The notes beneath the pieces are model-generated. The model worked only from the letters and a program-made list of their open reading frames with translations, did not search any database and had not been told where the DNA came from. From Vescimonas cirricatena (GTDB lineage Bacteria; Bacillota; Clostridia; Oscillospirales; Oscillospiraceae): 64,000 nt of DNA. Position numbers and translations under genes: made by a program. Below, piece by piece: positions 16,490 to 26,700 of the stretch (the stretch's first letter is position 1; every line of letters starts with the position of its first letter). The stretch is taken from positions 1 to 64,000 of the forward strand of contig NZ_JAJEPW010000012.1 of the NCBI RefSeq assembly GCF_020687045.1, written 5' to 3'.

Positions 16490-17698
16490 TCACACGCCCT
16501 TTTTCAAAGTAGACAAAACATTTTCATAGAGTTCGACATAGCCCTGATACACCGTGTCCTTGTCAAAACGCGCCATTTTTTTAGGATCCGCACGCCAGTT
16601 GCTGTCTGCCACGTCTCTCACGGCATTTTCCAATGCCTGTATATCGCCCTGCGGAACCAAGCGTCCATTTCCCGGTGCTACCGTTTCAGGACAACCGTCC
16701 GTCTCATATACCACCACTGGCGTTCCGCACGCCTGGGCCTCTACCGTAGTCAGGCCAAAGGTTTCCTCATAGGTAGGGTTCACAAACACATCTGCAGCGG
16801 AGTACCACTGCGCCAGTTCTGTTTGGTTTGCCGTGCGTAAAAGCCCAAGCACATCGGAGGGGATATCTGGCAGTTGCTTTTCGATTAGGCCAATCAAAAC
16901 CACCTGATAGTCAGAGTCGAGGCGGCCAGCAAGCGTCAGCAAATCCGGCAGACCCTTGCGTGCATTCCATGCATTGGCTACTCCGAGGACGATCTTCTTA
17001 TCTTCCAGATGATACTTTTCACGCAAGCTGCTGGACTGTGGGCGGAAGATCGTGCGGTCGATTCCGTTGGGGATAACGGTTCGCGGATAGTTCTGTAGAA
17101 ACGACTTGGAAACCTGATCCACAAGCCATTGCGAGGGTGTTGTGATGGTCAGATTTTTTACACCGGTAAAGGCATTCTTTTTGCGAAGGAAGTTACGCCT
17201 TACATCTCCCTTCCAATAGCATTGCGGATACCGGTACAGCAATTTGCAGTCCCGGCACTCGGTCTGCCATTGCATACACTTGACTTGCGAGAAATGTGTG
17301 CAATGTCCGGTAAAAGTCCAGCAATCATGCAAGGTCCAAACGACGGGGATATTCGCTTCCTTCAAGAAGCGGAACAGCATCTCATAATTCACATAGAAGC
17401 CGTGCAGCGTGTGCAGATGGATAAGATCAGGATGAAAGGCTCTGATCTCCCGGATCATCTTTCTGGTCGCCGCCCAGGAGTATAACCCCGCATGGTCTGT
17501 GAATCGTGATACTGCGTTGTGAAAGTAAAAGCCGAAATCTCCGGACACTTTTACTGCATCCGCATTGTCGGAGCATGCTCCCGTTCCATATAAAGCCTTT
17601 ACATCATTGTCATACTTTTTCAGCAGATTCATGATATCAGCGATGATTTTCCCAGTGCTTCCGGTTCCATATACCAAATTGACAAACAGCACTTTCAT
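16490..17698 (-). CDS. Glycosyltransferase, GT4-like (paralogue of the one at 32529-33650)
   Basis: A 402-residue GT-B enzyme with the N-terminal G-T-G-S-T-G-K-I loop, a W-T-L-H-D-C-W-T-F-T-G-H-C motif followed by a cysteine cluster (C-M-Q-W...C-R-D-C), and the C-terminal E-T-F-G-L-T-T-V-E-A-Q-A-C-G-T-P donor site. It is clearly paralogous to the glycosyltransferase at 32529-33650. The ATG at 17698 has GGAG nine bases upstream; the ATG three codons earlier is too close to that site. Confidence 0.88.
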   Translation of the reverse strand: MKVLFVNLVYGTGSTGKIIADIMNLLKKYDNDVKALYGTGACSDNADAVKVSGDFGFYFHNAVSRFTDHAGLYSWAATRKMIREIRAFHPDLIHLHTLHGFYVNYEMLFRFLKEANIPVVWTLHDCWTFTGHCTHFSQVKCMQWQTECRDCKLLYRYPQCYWKGDVRRNFLRKKNAFTGVKNLTITTPSQWLVDQVSKSFLQNYPRTVIPNGIDRTIFRPQSSSLREKYHLEDKKIVLGVANAWNARKGLPDLLTLAGRLDSDYQVVLIGLIEKQLPDIPSDVLGLLRTANQTELAQWYSAADVFVNPTYEETFGLTTVEAQACGTPVVVYETDGCPETVAPGNGRLVPQGDIQALENAVRDVADSNWRADPKKMARFDKDTVYQGYVELYENVLSTLKKGV

Positions 17699-17722
17699 CC
17701 TTCTCATCTCCGATGTTGTGTG

Positions 17723-17766
17723 ATAAAAGAGAACCGCCGAGGCGCCAAGGTACGCCCCGGCAGTTC
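17723..17766 (-). terminator. Intercistronic GC-rich hairpin (partial terminator)
   Basis: Imperfect stem-loop on the minus strand (GAAC-TGCCG-GGGCG pairing with CGCC-TCGGC-GGTTC) followed by TCTTTT, located between the giant surface protein and the downstream glycosyltransferase. It could reduce expression of the distal operon half or stabilise the upstream mRNA. Confidence 0.5.
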
Positions 17767-17774
17767 CGGTGTAT

Positions 17775-20700
17775 TTACTCGGTTTCGCTGTCCAGAATCA
17801 TCCGTCCAGCACTGTCAAAGTTGTAATATCCCTCCGGCATCAGGCCGTGCGTCCAGTACACATAGTAGCTGCGGTCATGGACGACCTCACAAGTGGAACG
17901 CACATAGTAGTAGTCGCCATCAATCTGGATCAGACCGGCATAAGCACGTTCACCGTTCCTGTAGAAGTACAGGCTTCCATCTTCCTCGTAGATCCCGTTT
18001 TTCAGAGGTGCGACGCTGCCTGTCAGCTTGCCATCTGTGTCGAAGTGATATCTGCCCTGCGGCAGCAGATCATGTGTCCAGGAAATGTAGTAATCGCAAT
18101 CGCGTACCACTTCGCACTTGGAATTCACATAGTAATAATCATCGCCAATTTTGATGAGGCCCGCATAGGTCAGTGTTCCGTTGACATAGTAATGCAAAAC
18201 GCCATCTTCCTCGACAATGCCATTCTTCGGAGTGCCGGTCAGCTTTCCGTTTTCATCGAACGTGTAGTAACCGGCTTCCTTCAGGCCATGCGTCCAGGTG
18301 ATCCAGTACACACAATCGGTCACGACCTCACCGTTGCTGCGGACATAGTAGAAATCACCGTCAATTTCAATCAGGCCAACATAGGTTACCTTTCCGTTGA
18401 CATAGTAACGAAGCACGCCGTCATCGTCCTTTACGATGCCATTCTTGTCCGTTGCGCCCTGAATGAGCTTGCCCTCTGCGTCAAAGGCATAGGTTCCTTC
18501 CTCCATCAGGCCGTTCATTCTGGAGCAGTAGTATGTCTGGTTCACGATCAGCTGACCCTTGCTGTTGGCATAGTAGTAATCATCACCGATCTTGATCATG
18601 CCTGCAGGAGCCTTGATGCCGTCGACATAGTAGAAGAGGTCTTCGCCATCCTTCAGGATCCCGTTTTTGCTGGTGTCCTCGTCGTGCAGAATGACGCCGT
18701 TTTCATCGAAGTAGTAGCCCCACTCCGGAAGCGCAAGGCCATTGGTCTTATGGAGCCAGCAATCCTTGCCATTCAGCACTGTGCTCTTTACTGCAGCCGA
18801 GAGGGTAAGTCCGTCACGCTCCTCCAGATTCTTCTGAACCGCGAAGTAATAATAGTTGACCTCGCCGTTCTCCTTGACAACGCGCTTCAAACCGGCTTCT
18901 TCTTCGATGATGCCGCTGTTGAGCCAATAGGTGTCCGCTCCGACGCTGTAAACACCGGTAACGTCGCTCTGGAATACGCCTTCCGCATCAAAGACGCAGC
19001 GGGCTTCTTCCGTTGCTCCATCGGGGACCAGCGTCGTGATTCCGGTAGCCGCGTATCCGTTTTCGGTGTCCAGATAGTAGGTATTGCCGTCAATGACTGT
19101 CCAACCAGTCTTCTGCAGTTCGCCGTCCTTGTAGTACTGCTTGCCGTTCACATCCGTAAACCAGCCGTTCCAGAACTGCCACTGTGCATACAGCGTTATA
19201 TCTCCGGTCAGTTCAAGAATTGCGCCCTCATCGGCATAGGTGGCTCCGCTGCCATCTGCGGCAGTGTTCCAGCCGATGAAATTGTAGCTCTCACGGGTAA
19301 AGGCGTTGGTATTCAAGGCAGTGTCCACACCGACTTCAAAGCGCTGAGGCTCCATACTGCCTTCGCCGCCGTTGGCATTGAAGGTGATGGTGTAGAACAC
19401 ACGGGCAGTTGCAGAGTACTGTGCCGTATAAGTGGCATCCTCTTCAGCAACCACAACCTCCGGGTCCCAGCTGGTGAAGGTGTAGCGGTAGTTCTCGTCA
19501 GGAGCCTTATCTGTGCTGCCCTTGAAGGAAGGCATGGTACCCTTTAGATAATCTTCTTCTGCAACGACCTCGCCATCGATCACCCAGGTGATGTGTGCGC
19601 CGGTCTTAGGAATTTCCTTGCCTTGTTTCAGCAGTTCATTGCAGACAGAGCAGTAAGTGTCGCCGGTGTAACCGGGTGTCGTAAGCGTCGCTTCGACCGC
19701 ATTGCGAATCTCCGGCTTGTGACCGGTAGCCGGGATCACTTCCTGTTTAACAATGACTTCGTTGCAAACAGAGCAATGCTTGCCTTCCGTCAGGCCAGGC
19801 TCGGTGCAGGTCGGAGCCTTTGCTGCGTCAATGACTTCGGTGTGCCCCTTGGCGGGAATCTCTGTCTGTGCAATGATGATCTCATTGCAGACGGAGCAGT
19901 GCTTGCCCTCAGTTTTGCCAGGTTCGGTGCAAGTCGGCTCAACTGCCGGATCAATGACCTCGGTATGTCCCTTGGCGGGGATTTCTTCCTGGGCAACGAG
20001 TACAGTATTGCAGACGGAGCAGTGCTTGCCTTCGGTCAGACCAGTCTCAGTGCAGGTTGGAGCCTTTGCTGCATCGATTACTTCTGTGTGGCCGGTCGCG
20101 GGGATCTCTTCCATACCGGAGAGAATCGCATCACAAACGGAGCACTTCGTACCGGCTGTATGACCAGCCTCGGTGCAGGTAGCGGGCTGTTCCGCAACTT
20201 CAACAGGGGTATGCCCGGTTGCATCGATTGCTTCGGTCTTGGTTGCACTGCAAACTGTGCAGGTGTAGGTCTTGACGCCGGCATTCTCACAGGTAGGAGA
20301 GGTCGTGATCTCGCCCTCATCCCAGCTGTGGCCCTTGGCGGGGATCTCTTCCTGCGCTTTGATAACCGTTCCGCAGACAGAGCAGCTGATGCCATCCGTC
20401 AGACCCGTTTCGGTACAGGTTGCGGGCTTGCCCACAACGGTCTTCTCAGTGTGGCCGGTCGCAGGGATCTCAGTCTGCGCAACGATGATTGCGTTGCAGA
20501 CGGAGCAGTGCTTGCCCTCGGTCTTGCCGGATTTGGTGCAGGTCGGCTCGACCCTTGCGTCAATGACCTCGGTATGGCCCTTAGCCTGAATAGTTTCGCC
20601 CTTGGTGATTTCCTTGCCGCAGATGGCGCAGACCGTATCACCGGTGTAGCCATCCTCGGTGCAGGTGGCATCCTTTTTGTTGATCACCTTGGTGAGAGAA

Positions 20701-23042
20701 TGGTTGTCCTCCCACTGGGCGTAGAGCGTGGTATCTGCCGTCAGATTAACGGTCGCACCATCCGCATAGGAGTCACCAGTACCATCTGCCACCGTATTCC
20801 AGTTCAGGAAGTTGTAGCCTTCACGAGTGAAGGTGTTTGCATTCAGCGCCGTATCCTTCTTTGCGGTTACGCTCTGCGGGGCCATCGTGCCTTCGACCGG
20901 ATATTCCGCACTTCCGTTGGCTTCAAAGGTAACCGTCAGCTCTGTGGACTCTTCGCCGCCCCAAACGCCATTGACATAGTTAATGATATCGCCAGCGCTT
21001 GCGGTCGCAGTTTCCGCGTAAGAGCCGTCAGCATTGTGCAGCTTAGCGGCGGTGATGGGGATGTCATGTGCCGTCACGCTGGAACCGCTCTGCGTGTACT
21101 GATACGTCGTGGTCTCCGTGCCGGGTTTACCCCGCTGGTTATAGACACCGGTACCGGCGCTGGAGCAGATGTCCGCACCGCTTTCTGTGGTATACATGGT
21201 TCCATTGACGGTCAGTGTACCATTGACATCCACCTTTGCATCTACAAGATCTTTTTCAGTGCGGTTATAGGTCTTGCTGGGCGCGTAACCAACAGCTTTG
21301 AATTTCAGGCTATAGGTGTCACAATAGCCGCCCCACTCATCCTGGTCATAGACATAGATGGCAACACTGTTGGAAACCACCAGTTCTGCGCCGCTTGCGA
21401 TGTTGGCCTGAACGCCGGGCAGAAGTGCTGCAATCTGGTTTACTGTCAATTTACTGTCTTCCGCCAAGTTGATCGTCATGTTATTTGTAATAGGCAGAAC
21501 ATATTTTTTAGAGTTGACAGAAGAACCGGCCAACTTCAGGTTCAGATTATTGACTTCAGCTTCACCATTGACTGTATAAATGATACGATCCGTTGTGCCG
21601 TCATACATTTTGGTCATGCTGCCGGAGACAATTTTGAACATGCCGGTATCCCCGATAAAGGGAATGGCGGAGGTATTGATCCGGCTGCTGGCATAAACCG
21701 CCGCAAACGCAGTTTCTGTCGCTCCCTGCTCCAAAGTCATTGCTGATTCCACGTTTTGAATATCGTACTGATTGAAGGGAAAGACCTTATTGCCGATACC
21801 CATTGTTGCACTACCGCCGCGGAAGTCCAGAATCTGATACCACTCATAGACTGTACCACCGGATTTTACCGTGACTGTGCCCGCACCGGAGACAAAGCCC
21901 CAAGCGTACAGATTGCCGCCGCTCTTTACGGTGATATTGCTGCCAGCATTCAGCCAAACCTGACCGTAATCCCCGGACATATAGCTATTGGAGCCGCCGG
22001 AAGCAGATTGATATTGACCGCCAACGCTGAGGCCACCCTCCACCGTGAGAGTAACGCCCTCAGCAAGTGTCAACGATCTAAATTCATTCTTTTTCGTAGC
22101 TGCCTGATGGCCTGGAGTCAATGCAGTGGGAGTTGTCGTGAACAGCGTTTTGCCCGCATCAAACGGAACCAGGAGTGTGATTCCGCTGGGAATCGTATAA
22201 TTCTGATTGAGCGTAGCTGTCTTGCTCTGGAGAGTGATTTTTTCAATGCTGTTTGCCTGTGCATATGTGATTGCATCATTTAGCTCGTCAAAAACCTGGC
22301 CTCCAGTTTCAAAAAGGCCAGCGGTCTCAGGCGCAAACAAAGCCGTGAGGGTGCAGTCAGCCTCTACATTCAGCAAGATGGTCGTGTCCGTGCCCACATA
22401 TTGATTTGTCGTCACGTTGTACCAACCGCGGAACTGATAGCCAGCATCTGGCGTCGCAACCAGTTTATAGGCGTTCATCGCATTTTGGGTGTTGCTGAAC
22501 TCCTCGGTAACAGCTTTTCCATCCACAGTATAGGAGCCGTTTTCTGCGGGTAGGAAAGTGGCCGTCGCTTCAATGTTGGCAGACAGCGCAAGGTTGGTCA
22601 TGGTGATCTTGGTGGCAGCGCTGGTGCTGTTGGACTTGATATATATATTTACCTTTTCGCCAGCAGCGAGCTCTTTGGAGAATGTACCGCCCGCAGTAAT
22701 GGCGGTTCCGTCTACTTGAATCGTTCCACCCTGCGGATCGATTGCATAATCAAAGCTCAACGTCGCAGCAATACTGCGCTTGTTGGTAATTGTGAGGGTC
22801 GAACTGTAATGCGTTGTACCGCAACCACTTGAACTCTGGATTGAGCCCGTGACTGTCGTGCCGTTGGCAGACCAAGTATCCGTCTTGTCTCCGCTGTAGC
22901 TCAAGCCGATGTTTTCATTGCTCAAGCCTGTTACTTCGCCACTTTCGGCTGCGAATGCTGTAATGGTCACATTGGGCAACAGCGTTAAGACCATGCACAT
23001 GCAGAGCACAAGCGAAAGAAATCGCTTCAATGTGCTTTTCAT
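17775..23042 (-). CDS. Giant secreted surface protein with Cys-rich repeats and cell-wall-binding repeats
   Basis: A 1755-residue protein with a signal peptide (1-31, ending I-T-A-F-A). Layout: beta-rich region (about 35-690), an InlB-type B-repeat (about 700-780, G-Y-N-F-L-N-W-N-T...T-L-Y-A-Q-W), nine repeats of about 40 residues of the form P-T-C-T-x-x-G-x-T-x-G-x-H-C-S-V-C ending I-P-A-x-G-H (about 780-1150; the ninth lacks its first Cys), and a second InlB-type repeat (about 1220-1290). At the C-terminus are about eight aromatic cell-wall-binding repeats (about 1290-1755; motifs such as Y-Y-V-N-G-x-x-x-Y-A-G-L-I). It has no LPXTG anchor, so the C-terminal repeats probably hold it non-covalently on a surface polymer. 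It lies in the capsule operon and overlaps the Lgt-like stop by 4 bases. Function beyond adhesion is unknown. Confidence 0.88.
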   Translation of the reverse strand: MKSTLKRFLSLVLCMCMVLTLLPNVTITAFAAESGEVTGLSNENIGLSYSGDKTDTWSANGTTVTGSIQSSSGCGTTHYSSTLTITNKRSIAATLSFDYAIDPQGGTIQVDGTAITAGGTFSKELAAGEKVNIYIKSNSTSAATKITMTNLALSANIEATATFLPAENGSYTVDGKAVTEEFSNTQNAMNAYKLVATPDAGYQFRGWYNVTTNQYVGTDTTILLNVEADCTLTALFAPETAGLFETGGQVFDELNDAITYAQANSIEKITLQSKTATLNQNYTIPSGITLLVPFDAGKTLFTTTPTALTPGHQAATKKNEFRSLTLAEGVTLTVEGGLSVGGQYQSASGGSNSYMSGDYGQVWLNAGSNITVKSGGNLYAWGFVSGAGTVTVKSGGTVYEWYQILDFRGGSATMGIGNKVFPFNQYDIQNVESAMTLEQGATETAFAAVYASSRINTSAIPFIGDTGMFKIVSGSMTKMYDGTTDRIIYTVNGEAEVNNLNLKLAGSSVNSKKYVLPITNNMTINLAEDSKLTVNQIAALLPGVQANIASGAELVVSNSVAIYVYDQDEWGGYCDTYSLKFKAVGYAPSKTYNRTEKDLVDAKVDVNGTLTVNGTMYTTESGADICSSAGTGVYNQRGKPGTETTTYQYTQSGSSVTAHDIPITAAKLHNADGSYAETATASAGDIINYVNGVWGGEESTELTVTFEANGSAEYPVEGTMAPQSVTAKKDTALNANTFTREGYNFLNWNTVADGTGDSYADGATVNLTADTTLYAQWEDNHSLTKVINKKDATCTEDGYTGDTVCAICGKEITKGETIQAKGHTEVIDARVEPTCTKSGKTEGKHCSVCNAIIVAQTEIPATGHTEKTVVGKPATCTETGLTDGISCSVCGTVIKAQEEIPAKGHSWDEGEITTSPTCENAGVKTYTCTVCSATKTEAIDATGHTPVEVAEQPATCTEAGHTAGTKCSVCDAILSGMEEIPATGHTEVIDAAKAPTCTETGLTEGKHCSVCNTVLVAQEEIPAKGHTEVIDPAVEPTCTEPGKTEGKHCSVCNEIIIAQTEIPAKGHTEVIDAAKAPTCTEPGLTEGKHCSVCNEVIVKQEVIPATGHKPEIRNAVEATLTTPGYTGDTYCSVCNELLKQGKEIPKTGAHITWVIDGEVVAEEDYLKGTMPSFKGSTDKAPDENYRYTFTSWDPEVVVAEEDATYTAQYSATARVFYTITFNANGGEGSMEPQRFEVGVDTALNTNAFTRESYNFIGWNTAADGSGATYADEGAILELTGDITLYAQWQFWNGWFTDVNGKQYYKDGELQKTGWTVIDGNTYYLDTENGYAATGITTLVPDGATEEARCVFDAEGVFQSDVTGVYSVGADTYWLNSGIIEEEAGLKRVVKENGEVNYYYFAVQKNLEERDGLTLSAAVKSTVLNGKDCWLHKTNGLALPEWGYYFDENGVILHDEDTSKNGILKDGEDLFYYVDGIKAPAGMIKIGDDYYYANSKGQLIVNQTYYCSRMNGLMEEGTYAFDAEGKLIQGATDKNGIVKDDDGVLRYYVNGKVTYVGLIEIDGDFYYVRSNGEVVTDCVYWITWTHGLKEAGYYTFDENGKLTGTPKNGIVEEDGVLHYYVNGTLTYAGLIKIGDDYYYVNSKCEVVRDCDYYISWTHDLLPQGRYHFDTDGKLTGSVAPLKNGIYEEDGSLYFYRNGERAYAGLIQIDGDYYYVRSTCEVVHDRSYYVYWTHGLMPEGYYNFDSAGRMILDSETE

Positions 23043-23722
23043 TTCTTTATTACCTTCTTTCTTTGATGATTTCTGGCGTTTATTTCTATGTAAATGCTGA
23101 GTCCCGCCGCAAATGCGATGGCTGCCCAGACATGAGAGAGGTGGAACAGCATCCCCGTAGAGGACGTCCGGAAGAATTCATCAAGAAAGCGGAACGCTCC
23201 GTAGGATGCCATATAAAGCGGATAAGTGCTGCCGGGGTTCTTGCTCTTTTTCACTCTGGGAACGAGCAGAATCAGCATCACAATGTAATAGAAAATCTCG
23301 ATTTCCCTTGTGGGAAAGTGAAAATGCGTTCCCGGTATAACTAAGCCGGAGCAGCATCCAGAGACGATGCAGTTGACCCGAGCACACATCAGTGTAAAAA
23401 GCATGCACGGAGTAAACACATCGCACACTTTGCAGTAAGGTCGCTTGGTAAGCTTGGCTCCCAGCCAGTAGGCTGCCGGCATAAAAAACACACCGCCAAA
23501 CAGACTCATGTTTCCTATGTCGCCGCTTTCCAGAAAAGCAAAGACTTTCACACTGCATACGCCGATAGCAGTATGCAATACCGAAAGGATCAGTACGGCA
23601 TACCATTTCATTTGGAGTTGCCGCCGCATCCTGTACAGCCAGAATACATTGAAAATAGTTCCCAGCAGTAAGAGTACGATCAGGGAATGCTCTTTCAGCC
23701 AGATAAATACAAGATCAAGCAA
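23039..23722 (-). CDS. Lgt-like membrane protein (prolipoprotein diacylglyceryl transferase family)
   Basis: A roughly 227-residue multi-pass membrane protein. The conserved block C-A-R-V-N-C-I-V-S-G-C-C-S-G followed by F-P-T-R-E-I-E, and the late Y-P-L-Y-M-A-S-Y-G-A-F-R-F-L-D-E motif, match the divergent Lgt family, which moves diacylglycerol from phosphatidylglycerol to lipoprotein cysteines. It may be a second, specialised Lgt or transfer another lipid. A TTG at 23722 has the best ribosome site (AAAAGGAG, 6 bases upstream); the frame is open back to 23770. A hairpin (23751-23786) lies upstream. It sits between two giant surface-protein genes, and a lipoprotein is encoded nearby at 28887. 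Confidence 0.75.
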   Translation of the reverse strand: MLDLVFIWLKEHSLIVLLLLGTIFNVFWLYRMRRQLQMKWYAVLILSVLHTAIGVCSVKVFAFLESGDIGNMSLFGGVFFMPAAYWLGAKLTKRPYCKVCDVFTPCMLFTLMCARVNCIVSGCCSGLVIPGTHFHFPTREIEIFYYIVMLILLVPRVKKSKNPGSTYPLYMASYGAFRFLDEFFRTSSTGMLFHLSHVWAAIAFAAGLSIYIEINARNHQRKKVIKK

Positions 23723-23750
23723 AGCGTACTCCTTTTCATAATCGTATCCT

Positions 23751-23786
23751 CCATGGGGTATGACGCACATACGCCATACCCCATGG
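23751..23786. repeat. Perfect 12-bp intercistronic hairpin
   Basis: CCATGGGGTATG (23751-23762) and CATACCCCATGG (23775-23786) form a perfect stem with a 12-base loop between the stop of the phosphodiester-glycosidase protein and the Lgt-like gene. No U-run follows on the minus strand, so it is more likely a stability or processing element than a terminator. Confidence 0.7.
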
Positions 23787-23795
23787 CTTATTTGG

Positions 23796-26700
23796 TCATC
23801 TCACCATCTTGCCGTCTGCACCAAAGGTGTAGAATGTGGCAGGCAGCAGGTTGTTGGTCTTAGATACCCAGTAACGCTGACTGGTGATGACCTTGCAGTA
23901 GCTGTTCACATAGTAGTAATCACCGTCAATCTGAATCAAGCCAGCATAGGTCTTGACGCCGTCCACATAGTAATACAATTCGCCATCCTCGCTGACGATG
24001 CCGTTCTTCACCTCGGGATCAGGATTGGGATCCGGATCGGGGTCGGGTGTCGGAATAGGCGCATCGGTCATTTTACCTTCCGCATCAAAGTTGTAGAATG
24101 CAGCGGGGAGCAGATCGTTGGTCTTGGACACCCAGTAACGCTGACTGGTGATGACCTTGCAGTAGCTGTTCACATAGTAGTAAGCGCCGTCGATCTGAAT
24201 CAGGCCAGCGTAGGTCTTGACACCATTGACATAGTAATACAGCTCGCCGTCCTCGCTGACGATGCCGTTCTTCACTTCGGGATCAGGATTGGGATCCGGA
24301 TCGGGGTCAGGTGTCGGAATGGGTGCATCGGTCATCTTGCCGTCTGCACCAAAGTTGTAGAACCCAGCGGTCAGCAGATCATTGGTCTTAGACACCCAGT
24401 AACGCTGATTGGTGATGACCTTGCAGTAGCTGTTCACATAGTAGTAGTTACCATCGACCTGGATCAGGCCAGCGTAGGTCTTGACACCATTGACATAGTA
24501 ATACAGTTCGCCATTCTCGTTGACGATGCCGTTCTTCACCTCGGGATCAGGATTGGGATCCGGATCGGGGTCAGGTGTCGGAATGGGCGCATCGGTCATT
24601 TTGCCGTCTACATCGAAGTTGTAGAAACCAGCAGGCAGCAGGTCATTGGTTTTGGACACCCAGTAGCGCTGGTTTGTGACCACCTTGCAGGAGCTGTTTA
24701 CATAGTAGTAATCGCCGTCAATCTGAATCAGGCCAGCGTAGAAGCGAACGCCGTTGACATAGTAATACAGTTCGCCGTCTTCATTCACAATGCCATCCTT
24801 CGAGGGATCGGGCGTATCAATGATCATGCGGCCATCTTCATCAAAGCTATAAAATGCCGGTGCAAAGCCAGTATCATTGGGATAGGAAACCCAATGACGG
24901 GTGTTCTTCACTGCCGTGTAGTCTACGCTTCCGAAATAATAGTAGTATCCGTCTTCCGCCAGATACAGGCCATTGCAGACCATACCGTTGATGGTATAAT
25001 ACGTATTTCCATTGAGGTAGAAGAGCCCCGTGTGCTGATATACGCCATGGCAGATACCATCTTCTCCAAAGTCGTACCAATAAATCGGGTCATCATGGTT
25101 GTCGCGCAGTTTTACATACCGGAGGCCCTCATAGCGATAACCGTCCTGATTGAAGAAATACAGATTTCCTTCGATGGTGTACCACTTGCCCTGAACAAAG
25201 CCGGGGCCATAATAGTAGCGCTTACCATGGTCCGTGGCCAGCCATGCACCCTTCACCAGTTTGCCGTTTTCAAATTGATAGGTCACATTGGGGAAGAAGC
25301 TGCTGTTTTCACCATTCAGCCCATGGAAAGTCTCGGGGTCAAAGTAGTAGTAGCTGTTGTTGCCATCTGCATCCGTCAGGTTCCACCAACCGGACTTGGC
25401 CACACCGTTGATGGCGTAGTACCATGCGCCGTCGACTTCAATCAGTCCAGTGACCTTGCCCTCGCAAGCACCGGTCGTCTCATTGAACTGGTAGAAATAC
25501 TCGTTGCTCTCATCGTTGAGGCCAGGAACCTTGTGGATTCCCTTCAAGGCGTTGTTCTCGACGAAGTAGTAGGATGTACCGTTGACCGTTTTCCAGCCGG
25601 ACCAAGAGCCGTTGTCCAGGATGAAACGATCCGTGAATTCCTGATACGATTCGCAGTAGAAATGACCGCCGCAGGGGTGCGTGGTATTCTCCGGCTCCTC
25701 ATAGGGATAGATCCCATACTGCTCCTGGAAGGAGGTCTGCTTGGCCATGCTGTAGAGTGCATTTGCGCCCAGATAGATATCGTAGCCGACCGAACCGGAG
25801 TTCTCGATACTCAGGCACTGATCCGCATCCCACTGTGCGCCGTCCTTGGCAGACAGCTTCACGCCGCTGAGGATGCAGATGGGGTTGGCCGTGTCAGGAT
25901 CGATGGCCTGGCTCTGCTTGATGAAGTTGCACTTCACAGTGAGCAGATTATTCTCGTCCAAGGATGCGGATGTAAGACGGAAGTAATCATTCGACACCGT
26001 CAGGTTGGAGATGTCCACAGCGACATTCTGGTCAAACTGGAACTTCACCGTCACCTCAGTCTTCGAGCTGACACGCTCTGCCAGCTGGAGCAGCATATCC
26101 CAAGCTGTAATGCCGGAAATATCGCCGCCAGCAACCATGGACAGAAGCGGCTCCAGCTTTTCAGGCACCTTGATCGTCATCATATCCAGTCCAAAGACAT
26201 AGGTGACATTCATGGGCTGGCTGGGATCGATCACATGATAGCGGTCTGTCTCGCCGTCGCCGCCGGGGAGATATTCCGCATTGGAGACATCTCTTGTCCA
26301 TGCGAAGGTTCTGTCGCCGCTTGTGGCGTTGTCAAAGTCGAAAATCGCCTGATTGGCACTGTACATAGCGACCTTGATCGTGGCACTGATGGAGTAGTCC
26401 CGCGTGATCATGGCCGTGATGGTCACATTGCGCAGACCGGACTCCTCGCTGCCGGTAAAGGCAAAGCCATTGTTCGCAGCTTCCACAGTACCTGCTGCGC
26501 TGTTGCTCAGTTCAAATGTGATATCGCCTGCGCACACAGCGACGGGATTCTCGTTATAGGTTGCAACCAGAGGAAGGCGTACCGAATCTCCGTAAATGGC
26601 GTTGATGCTCGTTTTGGAGAATTTCAGGCCATTCGGCTCGACCACGGTAAGCGTCTTGCTGCCGATCACCGTGTCACCGGACAGGAGCTGAATTTCCACG

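Noticed and set aside
19600..20700. Regularly spaced repeats that could suggest a CRISPR array
   Set aside because: They are in-frame protein repeats with a period of about 120 bases and no unique spacers of constant length.
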